NCBI GenBank assembly: GCA_002403445.1
Contig: DHHU01000003.1
Location: forward strand, 754-7,323
Length of the DNA: 6,570 nt
Source: Salinisphaeraceae bacterium UBA4764
GTDB taxonomy: Bacteria; Pseudomonadota; Gammaproteobacteria; Nevskiales; Salinisphaeraceae
Direction: 5' to 3'
Shown: one piece after another, positions 1 to 6,512 of the stretch
How positions within the stretch are numbered: the stretch's first letter is position 1
How the letters are laid out: every line of letters begins with the position of its first letter
Position numbers and translations under genes: made by a program
Notes under the pieces: model-generated
The model's input: the letters and a program-made list of their open reading frames with translations, nothing else
The model's database searches: none
What the model was told of the DNA's origin: nothing

Positions 1-314
1 GGCATGGATCGTTTCAGGCCAGGCCCAATCACCGCGCCTAAAGACCGTTGATCCGGATAAGGGCTCGCAACCTTGCGCGGTCTATTACACAAATCCGCCC
101 AGTGACCGTGAAAACAGGAGGCTCGACGGCTTGAGTTTTCTAAAACAAGATCGGTAGATCGGCAGTACCTAATTCAAAGAAACGCGGACATGGAGCTTGG
201 CACGCAAAAGCACGCCATTGATTTTCAAAAACAATTAACTTGAGTCAACTGGTTTCCCTTTAGATTTTCATTTGAACCAACGACATCAACACCTTCGAAC
301 ATTTCATGCCAATA
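1..314. other. Upstream region, no recognised gene
   Basis: I see no convincing gene here. One plus-strand frame is open from the left edge to a TAG at 155-157 (51 codons). It could be the tail of an upstream gene, but its translation resembles nothing I know. On the minus strand one frame is open leftward from about 173, with possible starts at plus positions 92 (TTG), 32 (GTG) and 5 (ATG). None has a good ribosome binding site, so a divergent regulator beginning at the left edge can be neither shown nor excluded. An AGGAGG at 116-121 is followed only by an eight-codon TTG frame. Small symmetric sites are present: ATCCGGAT at 51-58, a direct repeat of GATCGG at 149-154 and 157-162, and two TTGA/TCAA dyads at 218-228 and 240-248. 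Confidence 0.5.
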
Positions 315-349
315 CATTGACACGGTCGACGCAAAGCGTAATGTCAATG
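315..349. promoter_or_regulatory. Inverted repeat over the fds promoter, candidate operator
   Basis: CATTGACA (315-322) and TGTCAATG (342-349) form a perfect 8-bp inverted repeat with a 19-base spacer. Inside it is a second small dyad, ACGC (329-332) and GCGT (336-339), around AAA. The left arm contains the whole -35 box and the right arm overlaps the -10, so a dimeric regulator bound here would sit on the promoter. As RNA it could also fold as a hairpin, but it lies mainly upstream of the predicted start site, so a DNA operator is the more natural reading. Many fds operons are controlled by a LysR-type regulator, but no regulator gene is visible here. Confidence 0.4.
317..344 (+). promoter_or_regulatory. 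Candidate sigma-70 promoter of the fds operon
   Basis: A perfect -35 hexamer TTGACA lies at 317-322. Sixteen bases further on is TAATGT at 339-344, a weak -10 that keeps the conserved first T, second A and last T. Transcription would start near 351, giving a leader of roughly 34 bases that contains the GGAGAA ribosome binding site (368-373) ahead of the fdsG ATG at 385. The poor -10 suits a promoter needing an activator, which is inference. No other hexamer pair in the upstream 384 bases looks as good. Confidence 0.45.
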
Positions 350-384
350 CTTGAGAACAGACCACCCGGAGAAACTGGTCGATC

Positions 385-852
385 ATGGAACAAAATTCAG
401 ACACGGAGCGCAACCAGATTCGCGATATTTGCGCTGATCACATCGACCAACAGGCGCCGTTGCTACCGATTCTTCACGCCATACAAAGTCGTCTCGGATA
501 TGTCCCGGACATCGCGATTGGCGAAGTAGCAGACGCACTCAATCAAACCCACGCCGAAATTTTCGGGGTGCTCACCTTCTATCACGATTTTCGACGACAA
601 CCACCCGGTCGCCACCAGCTCAAAGTCTGCCGAGCCGAGGCCTGTCAGGCTGTGGGAGGCCGCGCCGTTTGGTCGGCAGCAGCTTCAGCGGCAGATAACG
701 GCAGCGGTGTCGACGTCGAAGCCGTTTACTGTCTTGGCAATTGTGCCTGCGCGCCGTCCATCCAACTCGATGGCCATACGATCGGCCGAGTAACGCCGGA
801 CCGGGTCTCGAATATAGTCACCGGCGCCAATCAAACGAGGGCACCGTCATGA
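385..852 (+). CDS. fdsG: NAD-dependent formate dehydrogenase gamma subunit (NuoE-like 2Fe-2S protein)
   Basis: A 155-residue cytoplasmic subunit of the FdsGBA formate dehydrogenase, homologous to NuoE of complex I; it carries a 2Fe-2S cluster next to the FMN subunit FdsB. Residues 1-75 are the helical N-terminal part, with the family patterns LPILHAIQSRLGYVP (27-41) and GVLTFYHDF (61-69). Residues 78-150 form the thioredoxin-like domain. The cluster ligands are Cys82 and Cys87, then Cys116 and Cys120, in the NuoE spacing C-x4-C ... C-x3-C with the CLGNCACAP signature. Length is normal for the family. The ATG is preceded by GGAGAA at 368-373, 11 bases away, which is slightly long. It is the first gene of the operon, and its TGA overlaps the fdsB ATG as ATGA, suggesting translational coupling. 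Confidence 0.95.
   Translation: MEQNSDTERNQIRDICADHIDQQAPLLPILHAIQSRLGYVPDIAIGEVADALNQTHAEIFGVLTFYHDFRRQPPGRHQLKVCRAEACQAVGGRAVWSAAASAADNGSGVDVEAVYCLGNCACAPSIQLDGHTIGRVTPDRVSNIVTGANQTRAPS
837..841 (+). promoter_or_regulatory. Ribosome binding site deciding the fdsB start
   Basis: GAGGG lies 7 bases before the ATG at 849. The fdsB frame stays open upstream to an ATG at 741, but those 36 codons lie inside fdsG and read nothing like the family. This site and the ATGA overlap both select 849. Confidence 0.7.
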
Positions 853-2387
853 AATATTTTATCCCCAAGGACAGCGCTGCTGTATCGATCGGCGCCGAGC
901 AAGTCGCCGATGCTCTAACTGTAGCCGCACCAGACGCCGAGATTGTACGGACCGGTTCACGCGGGCTCTATTGGCTGGAGCCCCTGGTGGAGATCGAACA
1001 TGACGGCCGGCGCATCGGATTCGGGCCGATCGAAACCGATGAAGTGTCTGGCTTGGTCGAGACTATCCTCGGTGGAAAACCTGAATCACACCCCAAATAT
1101 GTCGGCCGGATCGAGCAGCTGCTCCGTGATCAGGGGCAGCAGCGACTCACATTCGCGCGTTGTGGCGTGATTGAGCCGATTGACTTTGACGCGTTTATGG
1201 CGCATGGCGGCACTGCCGGGCTGCGGACCGCGTTGGACCAGTCGGGTCAGACAACCATCGATGCCGTGAAAGAATCCGGCCTGCGGGGGCGCGGCGGCGC
1301 AGGTTTTCCGGCCGGTATCAAGTGGCAGACCGTTCACGATACACCAGGTGCCGAAAAATTCGTCGTCTGTAACGCCGACGAGGGAGACTCGGGCACCTTT
1401 GCAGACCGAATGTTGATGGAAGGCGATCCGTTCACGCTGCTCGAAGGCATGGCGATTGCAGGTGTAGCAACCGGAGCCACCCGAGGCTATATTTATCTGC
1501 GTTCGGAATATCCGGACGCGTTTCAAACGTTGAACGAAGCAATCAACATCGCGCGACGCCACAACTTGCTTGGTTCCAATATCCTGGGGTCCGGCAAGTC
1601 ATTCGACGTTGAAATTCGGCTGGGCGCCGGCGCCTATATTTGCGGCGAGGAAACCTCGATGCTGGAATCACTCGAAGGCAAGCGAGGCCTGGTGCGTTTC
1701 AAACCCCCGCTGCCGGCGATCCAAGGATTTCAGTCCAAACCCACAGTGATCAATAACGTCATCACGCTGAGCAGCGTGCCCACAATTCTTGCCCATAGCG
1801 CGGCCACATATCACAGCCTGGGCATCAACAAGTCCCGCGGCACACTAACGCTACAACTCTCGGGCAACGTCGCCCGGCCTGGGCTATATGAAATTCCCTT
1901 CGGCGCGACACTCGAACACGTCATCAACGAACTTGGCGGCGGTTCGGCCTCGGGCCGGCCAGTGCGTACGGCTCAAGTCGGCGGCCCACTCGGCGCCTAT
2001 GTGCCGGCCAGCCATTTCGATACACCGATCGGTTATGAAGAACTCGGCGAGCGCAATGCCATGGTCGGCCATGGCGGCGTCGTGGTGTTCGACGACACGG
2101 TGAACATGGCCGAACAGGCGCGCTTCGCTATGGAGTTCTGTGATCTGGAATCCTGCGGCAAATGCACGCCCTGTCGTGTCGGCTCCGTACGCGCGCAGGA
2201 AGTCATCGACCAAATCGTGGCCGGCCACGATATCGAGGCCAATGCCGATCTGCTGCGCGAGCTCATGGAGCTGATGGCCCAGGGCTCGCTGTGTGCTCAC
2301 GGCGGCATGGCGCCGGCGCCGGTGCTGTCCGCACTCAACCATTTTTCAGAAGACTTCGGTGTGCGCGAGCCCGCCGAAATCAATTAA
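849..2387 (+). CDS. fdsB: NAD-dependent formate dehydrogenase beta subunit (NuoF-like, FMN, NAD and 4Fe-4S)
   Basis: A 512-residue diaphorase subunit that takes electrons from FdsA and reduces NAD+ through FMN; it is homologous to NuoF. Residues 1 to about 105 are the extra N-terminal domain typical of FdsB, a thioredoxin-like fold without a cluster motif. The NuoF core follows, with the glycine-rich FMN/NADH loop GLRGRGGAGFPAGIKW (144-159), CNADEGDSGTFADR (174-187) and GAGAYICGEETSMLESLEG (259-277). A SLBB-like stretch covers about 330-415. The C-terminal 4Fe-4S motif is ESCGKCTPCRVG, with Cys436, Cys439 and Cys442, and Cys482 as the fourth ligand. All expected motifs are intact. The start is 849 (ATGA overlap with fdsG). 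fdsA follows after 23 bases. Confidence 0.96.
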   Translation: MKYFIPKDSAAVSIGAEQVADALTVAAPDAEIVRTGSRGLYWLEPLVEIEHDGRRIGFGPIETDEVSGLVETILGGKPESHPKYVGRIEQLLRDQGQQRLTFARCGVIEPIDFDAFMAHGGTAGLRTALDQSGQTTIDAVKESGLRGRGGAGFPAGIKWQTVHDTPGAEKFVVCNADEGDSGTFADRMLMEGDPFTLLEGMAIAGVATGATRGYIYLRSEYPDAFQTLNEAINIARRHNLLGSNILGSGKSFDVEIRLGAGAYICGEETSMLESLEGKRGLVRFKPPLPAIQGFQSKPTVINNVITLSSVPTILAHSAATYHSLGINKSRGTLTLQLSGNVARPGLYEIPFGATLEHVINELGGGSASGRPVRTAQVGGPLGAYVPASHFDTPIGYEELGERNAMVGHGGVVVFDDTVNMAEQARFAMEFCDLESCGKCTPCRVGSVRAQEVIDQIVAGHDIEANADLLRELMELMAQGSLCAHGGMAPAPVLSALNHFSEDFGVREPAEIN

Positions 2388-2410
2388 TCACCTAAATATC
2401 GGAGGCTGTC

Positions 2411-5311
2411 ATGGCCACAGTCCAACCCATTGATTACGGAACCCCCGAGCGCCACAGCGACAAGCAGATCACGCTCGAGGTTGACGGCCGCTCGGTCACC
2501 GTGCCGGAAGGCACATCGGTTATGCGGGCCGCTATCCTTTCGGGCGCCGAGGTTCCCAAACTCTGCGCCACCGACTCCCTTGAGCCATTCGGCTCTTGCC
2601 GGCTTTGCCTGGTCGAGATTGAGGGTAAACGAGGTTATCCCGCTTCATGCACAACGCTGGTCGCCGAAGGCATGAAAGTCCACACCCAGAGCGACAAACT
2701 CGGCCAGCTTCGGCGTGGGGTAGTCGAGTTGTATCTTACGGATCACGCCGGTTCCAGCCGCGCCGAACCCGAGGGAAGTGGTGACGATGACCTATTGCGC
2801 TACGCCCGGGAGCTGGGCGTTGACAAAGTCCGCTACCCCACGAACTCATCTCGCGACCATCAAGACGCCGAAATCGACGCGTCCAACCCCTATTTCGAAT
2901 TTGACGCCACGCGCTGTATTGTATGCTCACGCTGTGTACGCGCCTGTGATGAAACCCAAGGCACTTTTGCGCTGACGGTCGACGGTCGCGGCTTCGCGTC
3001 GATGATAAGCGCTGGAACCGACAGCAACGACTTCCTGAGTTCGGAGTGCGTGTCGTGCGGCGCCTGTGTCCAGGCCTGCCCAACCGAAGCGCTGATCGAA
3101 AAGGACGTTGTGACCAAGGGCCTGCCCGATCGCATCGAAAAAACCACTTGCGCCTACTGCGGCGTCGGTTGCTCGTTCGATGCCGAGATGAAAGGCGGCG
3201 AAGTCATCCGCATGGTGCCCTCGAAGGAAGGCAAAGCCAACCATGGTCATTCCTGCGTCAAGGGCCGGTTTGCCTGGGGGTATACCCATCATCCCGATCG
3301 CATCACCTCCCCGATGGTGCGCGAATCGATCTACGAGCCATGGCGTGAAGTCGGCTGGGACGAGGCCATCAATTTCGCCGTTGAGCGTTTCCAGTCCATT
3401 CGCGAACGTTACGGCCGCAACGGCCTGGGTGCGATCACCTCATCGCGCTGCACCAACGAAGAAACTTATCTGATGCAGAAATTCGCGCGGGCGGTGTTCG
3501 GTACGAACAACGTCGACACCTGTGCGCGGGTCTGCCACTCCCCTACCGGCTACGGCATGGGGTCGACCTTCGGTACGTCGGCCGGCACACAAAATTTTGA
3601 CTCAGTTGAAGACGCGGATGTGATCCTCGTGATCGGCTCCAATCCGACCGACGCGCACCCGGTATTCGCTTCGCAGATGAAACGGCGTCTGCGCCAGGGC
3701 GCGCATCTCATCGTGGCCGACCCGCGGGCAATCGACCTGGTGCGCTCGCCCCACATCGAAGCTGATTATCATCTGCAGCTCAAGCCCGGTACCAACGTGG
3801 CGCTGATCAACGCCATCGCGCATACCATTCTCTCCGAGGGGCTGGAAGATCGTGCGTTTATCGAGTCGCGCTGCGATATCGACGAATACGACGCCTGGTA
3901 CGACTTCATCCTGCGCGAGGAGAACAGTCCAGAAGCCATGGCCCAGTACACCGGCGTGCCGGCCTGGAAGATGCGCGCTGCTGCCCGGCTCTACGCCACC
4001 GGCGGCAACGGGGCAATCTACTATGGCCTGGGTGTGACCGAGCACAGCCAAGGGTCGGTGATGGTCATGGGCATGGCCAATCTATGCATGGCCACCGGCA
4101 ATATCGGCCGCCCCGGAGTGGGGTTGAACCCCATGCGCGGTCAGAACAACGTCCAGGGATCGTGCGACATGGGCTCGTTCCCGCACGAGTATCCGGGGTA
4201 TCGTCACTTGTCGACCGACAGCGTTCGCAAGATTTACGAAAAAGAGTGGGACGTCAAACTGGATAACGAACCCGGCTTCCGCATTCCCAACATGATCGAC
4301 GCCGCCACCGAAGGCGAGTTCAAGGGATTATATATACAGGGCGAGGACATTTTGCAGTCCGACCCCAACATCAAGCACATCGCGGCCGGCCTCGACGCCA
4401 TGGAATGCGTGGTCATTCAAGACATATTCCTCAATGAAACCGCCAGCTATGCACACGTCTTCCTGCCGGGCTCGACGTTTTTGGAAAAAGACGGCACGTT
4501 CACCAACGCCGAACGCCGCATCAACCGCGTACGCCGAATCCAGACCGCACCAGGGGGCTATGCCGACTGGGAAATCACGCAGATGATGGCCCAGGCTATG
4601 GGCTACCCCATGAACTATAGCCACGCCAGCGAAATCATGGACGAAATCGCACGCACCACCCCCACTTTCGCGGGCGTATCCTTCAGCAAGATCGATGCCT
4701 TGGGCAGTGTGCAGTGGCCGTGCAACGACGAGCATCCGGAAGGCACACCGGTCATGCACGCCGATACGTTCGTGCGCGGCAAGGGCAAATTCATGCTAAC
4801 GCCCTATTTCGCCACCGAGGAACGCGCCAACCGTAAGTTCCCCCTGTTGCTCACCACCGGCCGCATATTGTCGCAATACAACGTCGGCGCCCAGACACGG
4901 CGAACAGCCAACCGGCATTGGCACGACGAAGACGTACTAGAAATTCACCCGAGCGATGCCGAGACACGCGGTATAACCAACGGTACACGCGTCGCGGTTG
5001 CCAGCCGCATGGGTGAGACCACGCTGCATGCGCAGGTCAGCGAACGAATGACGCCGGGCGTGGTCTATACCACCTTCCATTTCCCGGAAACGGCGGCCAA
5101 TGTTGTAACCACGGAATTCACTGACTGGGCGACCGACTGCCCCGAGTACAAAGTCACGGCAGTTGAAGTTACACCGTCCCACACCTTGTCCGAGTGGCAA
5201 AAACGCTACATGGATCAACGCGAACTTCAGCAGCGCATCGCGGACGACGCGCAGTCGGTGCGCGCACCGGAAACCGTGGCTGCCGATATCAATACGGAGG
5301 ATGCTGAATGA
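2411..5311 (+). CDS. fdsA: NAD-dependent formate dehydrogenase alpha subunit (bis-MGD molybdenum catalytic subunit, variant Fe-S domain)
   Basis: The 966-residue catalytic subunit that oxidises formate to CO2. Residues 18-100 are a NuoG-like 2Fe-2S domain (Cys52, Cys63, Cys66, Cys80). Next comes the region of the His-Cys3 4Fe-4S cluster, where His112 remains but Ser116, Glu119 and Asp125 stand where cysteines are expected. Two ferredoxin-type 4Fe-4S motifs follow (Cys169/172/175/179 and Cys213/216/219/223), then the 4Fe-4S site of the molybdopterin oxidoreductase core (Cys247, 250, 254, 282). In the active site, RVCHSPTGYG gives Mo-ligand Cys375 and His376, and PMRGQNN gives Arg576. These match Cys386, His387 and Arg587 of the Rhodobacter capsulatus enzyme with a constant offset of 11. 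The dinucleotide-binding domain spans about 808-920 and is followed by a 45-residue charged tail. GGAGG at 2401-2405 sets the start. Catalysis looks intact; the missing cluster is the oddity. Confidence 0.96.
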   Translation: MATVQPIDYGTPERHSDKQITLEVDGRSVTVPEGTSVMRAAILSGAEVPKLCATDSLEPFGSCRLCLVEIEGKRGYPASCTTLVAEGMKVHTQSDKLGQLRRGVVELYLTDHAGSSRAEPEGSGDDDLLRYARELGVDKVRYPTNSSRDHQDAEIDASNPYFEFDATRCIVCSRCVRACDETQGTFALTVDGRGFASMISAGTDSNDFLSSECVSCGACVQACPTEALIEKDVVTKGLPDRIEKTTCAYCGVGCSFDAEMKGGEVIRMVPSKEGKANHGHSCVKGRFAWGYTHHPDRITSPMVRESIYEPWREVGWDEAINFAVERFQSIRERYGRNGLGAITSSRCTNEETYLMQKFARAVFGTNNVDTCARVCHSPTGYGMGSTFGTSAGTQNFDSVEDADVILVIGSNPTDAHPVFASQMKRRLRQGAHLIVADPRAIDLVRSPHIEADYHLQLKPGTNVALINAIAHTILSEGLEDRAFIESRCDIDEYDAWYDFILREENSPEAMAQYTGVPAWKMRAAARLYATGGNGAIYYGLGVTEHSQGSVMVMGMANLCMATGNIGRPGVGLNPMRGQNNVQGSCDMGSFPHEYPGYRHLSTDSVRKIYEKEWDVKLDNEPGFRIPNMIDAATEGEFKGLYIQGEDILQSDPNIKHIAAGLDAMECVVIQDIFLNETASYAHVFLPGSTFLEKDGTFTNAERRINRVRRIQTAPGGYADWEITQMMAQAMGYPMNYSHASEIMDEIARTTPTFAGVSFSKIDALGSVQWPCNDEHPEGTPVMHADTFVRGKGKFMLTPYFATEERANRKFPLLLTTGRILSQYNVGAQTRRTANRHWHDEDVLEIHPSDAETRGITNGTRVAVASRMGETTLHAQVSERMTPGVVYTTFHFPETAANVVTTEFTDWATDCPEYKVTAVEVTPSHTLSEWQKRYMDQRELQQRIADDAQSVRAPETVAADINTEDAE

Positions 5312-5358
5312 AAACGGGTCAACCCAAAGCCTGCATTCCTAACGTATTCCGACGATAG
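5308..5358 (+). CDS. 16-codon frame in the fdsC position, possible coupling peptide or remnant
   Basis: An ATG at 5308 overlaps the fdsA TGA (5309-5311) as ATGA and is preceded by GGAGG at 5296-5300 with a 7-base gap, a better initiation site than that of fdsG. The frame runs 16 codons (MKTGQPKACIPNVFRR) to a TAG at 5356-5358, 12 bases before the fdsD GTG. In many fds operons this slot holds fdsC, an FdhD-type sulfurtransferase. The frame could be the remnant of a deleted fdsC or a short frame that hands ribosomes on to fdsD. The peptide resembles nothing I can name. It is too short to prove coding. Confidence 0.3.
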   Translation: MKTGQPKACIPNVFRR

Positions 5359-5360
5359 CA

Positions 5361-5364
5361 GAGG
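5361..5364 (+). promoter_or_regulatory. Ribosome binding site selecting the GTG start of fdsD
   Basis: GAGG lies 6 bases before GTG at 5371. The first in-frame ATG is at 5386 (codon 6) and has no purine-rich site at a suitable distance, so GTG is the preferred start. Confidence 0.55.
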
Positions 5365-5370
5365 TTAATC

Positions 5371-5589
5371 GTGGAACAATCGAAAATGATCCGCCAAGTC
5401 AATCAAATTGCGGCGTATTTCGAGGTTTATCCCGAACAGCGGGCCGAGGAAGGCGTGCGAGGCCACATACAAAAATTCATGGCCCCCACCCTGCGGCAAC
5501 AGCTGCTCGATTATGTCGCAGAAGGTGGCGAAGGTCTGGATCCACTCGTATTGAAAGCCGCCAGAAGTATCGAGGTTAAAACCGACTGA
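5371..5589 (+). CDS. fdsD: Formate dehydrogenase delta subunit
   Basis: A 72-residue small protein of the FdsD family, recognised from the conserved N-terminal pattern IRQVNQIAAYFEVYP (7-21), the central GVRGHIQKFMAPTLRQQLL (28-46) and the C-terminal GGEGLDPLVLKAA (52-64). Members are short, soluble and helical and are encoded with fdsA. The delta protein is thought to help assemble or stabilise the molybdenum subunit rather than take part in electron transfer. There are no cysteines and no membrane segment. It starts at GTG with GAGG upstream. It lies 59 bases after the fdsA stop, with the 16-codon frame between them and no fdsC. A 105-base gap follows it. Confidence 0.88.
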   Translation: MEQSKMIRQVNQIAAYFEVYPEQRAEEGVRGHIQKFMAPTLRQQLLDYVAEGGEGLDPLVLKAARSIEVKTD

Positions 5590-5682
5590 AGCGGATAATT
5601 GAATCATCGGGCCTGCGGCGGTTCGTCGTTTTGCCGGTGTAAAACAGCGCTCATAGCGCAACAAAGTCCTCATCAACTAATA

Positions 5683-5688
5683 AGGAAG
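5683..5688 (+). promoter_or_regulatory. Ribosome binding site deciding the membrane-protein start
   Basis: AGGAAG lies 6 bases before ATG 5695. The frame is open back to a TTG at 5599, but that 32-codon extension has no ribosome binding site and would put a charged, cysteine-containing stretch before the first helix. Confidence 0.65.
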
Positions 5689-5694
5689 AGTTAC

Positions 5695-6306
5695 ATGGAC
5701 TCAGGGAATGCGGTTTCATTTTCATTTTCGGCCTCGGCCTTTGTGCCATTAGCATTGGCTTTTTTCGGCCTGGGGTGCGGGTATTTAATCTTTGGGCCAC
5801 AAGAGCTTTTCGGTTTCCCGGAAAAGACACCGGATACGGATTGGAGCAACGGCTGGTGGGGCGTCTGGATGCCCGGTTTTTGTCAGTTCGTCAACGGCAC
5901 ATACATACTTGTTGGTCTGACCTGGTTTCATGTCTTCAAAGGTGATCCTGTCCTCTACGCGGCCGGCATCATCACGACGCTATTCGGCATCCACTGGTTC
6001 GCCCTCGGCCTGGGCCGGCTTCGCCAGGGGGACCCGCGTCCCAACGGCTTTATGTGCGTCGCGTTTTTTATCCTGTCACTGCTCGGCTTCGTGGTGTTCA
6101 CTAGCGCGGACGACTGGCCCGTCGCGGTCCTGTTCTTTGGTTTGTTGTGTGTTTATTTCACCGAGTTCTTCGCCAGTTTCAAGATCTTAATGCCCCTGAG
6201 TGAAAAAGCCCTGGGTCTTTCCCATACACTAACCGGGCTCTGGCTCATGTATCTCACCTGGGCCATCACGCTGAATATCGCCTTAGGGATGCATGTGCCC
6301 CTTTAA
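5695..6306 (+). CDS. Six-helix inner-membrane protein, probable small-solute transporter or channel (YaaH-like or AmiS/UreI-like)
   Basis: A 203-residue hydrophobic protein with six likely membrane helices at about 13-34, 53-78, 86-106, 118-136, 141-163 and 176-198, and short charged loops. Two families of this size and topology fit in part. GPR1/FUN34/YaaH (acetate/succinate) proteins share the first-helix PLALAFFGLG pattern, the GFCQFVNG pattern and a later FGIHW, but the N-P-A-P-L-G-L signature is absent and helix order does not match well. AmiS/UreI (amide/urea) proteins share LFG-x-x-W-F in helix 3, a DPRP loop like the DWRP of UreI, and DW leading into helix 5, in the same helix order. 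I cannot choose from sequence alone. Lying 105 bases after fdsD on the same strand, it could move formate, another small carboxylate or an amide such as formamide. The substrate is inference. Confidence 0.6.
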   Translation: MDSGNAVSFSFSASAFVPLALAFFGLGCGYLIFGPQELFGFPEKTPDTDWSNGWWGVWMPGFCQFVNGTYILVGLTWFHVFKGDPVLYAAGIITTLFGIHWFALGLGRLRQGDPRPNGFMCVAFFILSLLGFVVFTSADDWPVAVLFFGLLCVYFTEFFASFKILMPLSEKALGLSHTLTGLWLMYLTWAITLNIALGMHVPL

Positions 6307-6355
6307 TGGTTGCCTATTGCCGATACCGTTCGGATACCCCCATAAAGTGGGATAA

Positions 6356-6419
6356 GAGGTTTGTAAAATAGTTCGTATCAATGCGAGCTAAACCTCGCCT
6401 AGACTTAAAAATGTTTAGC
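6356..6419 (+). other. Two overlapping, mutually exclusive short inverted repeats
   Basis: GAGGTTT (6356-6362) can pair with AAACCTC (6390-6396), enclosing an inner hairpin of 6371-6377 with 6382-6388 around the loop TCAA. Alternatively GCTAAAC (6387-6393) can pair with GTTTAGC (6413-6419). The two folds share bases 6390-6393 and cannot coexist. Seven-base repeats at this spacing can arise by chance in 264 bases, so this is a weak structural call. Confidence 0.25.
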
Positions 6420-6434
6420 CGGACGCCGGTATCT

Positions 6435-6463
6435 TCGGGGGCAGGCCAGCCGACTGCCCCCGA
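6435..6463 (+). terminator. Strong GC-rich hairpin, probable transcription terminator
   Basis: TCGGGGGCAG (6435-6444) and CTGCCCCCGA (6454-6463) form a perfect 10-bp stem, with one more T-G wobble possible at the base and a 9-base loop. It lies 129 bases after the stop of the membrane-protein gene and would end the fds transcript. The downstream sequence has only broken T runs (TTT at 6467-6469, TTTT at 6480-6483), so it is not a classical intrinsic terminator. On the minus strand the flank is even less T-rich, so plus-strand use is favoured. It could instead be a processing or stability hairpin. Confidence 0.5.
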
Positions 6464-6512
6464 GAATTTCAATATGATGTTTTCACAACGCCGAACGGGG
6501 CCAAACACAGCT

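Noticed and set aside
198..214. Possible sigma-54 promoter (TTGGCACG followed by AGCAC)
   Set aside because: The -24 GG is good, but the -12 GC falls one base too close and the TTGC element is not matched.
218..231. FNR-like box beginning TTGAT
   Set aside because: Only the left half matches TTGAT-N4-ATCAA; the right half reads AAAAA.
272..529. Plus-strand frame of 85 codons at the operon start
   Set aside because: Runs across the promoter and into fdsG in another frame; Arg/Ser/Thr-rich translation typical of a shadow frame.
1086..1562. Minus-strand open frame of 158 codons
   Set aside because: It lies wholly inside fdsB, has no recognisable product, and is explained by GC-rich codon usage on the plus strand.
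2744..2800. Frameshift or sequencing error as the cause of the missing FdsA cysteines
   Set aside because: The other two frames read no cysteine pattern, and one contains stops; homology continues cleanly on both sides in the same frame.
4328..4759. Minus-strand open frame of 143 codons
   Set aside because: Shadow of fdsA; no ribosome binding site or familiar motif.
5647..5659. Small hairpin GCGCT-CAT-AGCGC between fdsD and the membrane protein
   Set aside because: Only 5 bp with a 3-base loop and no T tract; too weak to call a terminator.
6387..6419. Integron attC-like core pair GCTAAAC / GTTTAGC
   Set aside because: The pair does not fit RYYYAAC / GTTRRRY, and no integron cassette arrangement is present.
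6314..6508. Minus-strand frame of 64 codons after the membrane protein
   Set aside because: Crosses the perfect hairpin, has no ribosome binding site and no recognisable motif.
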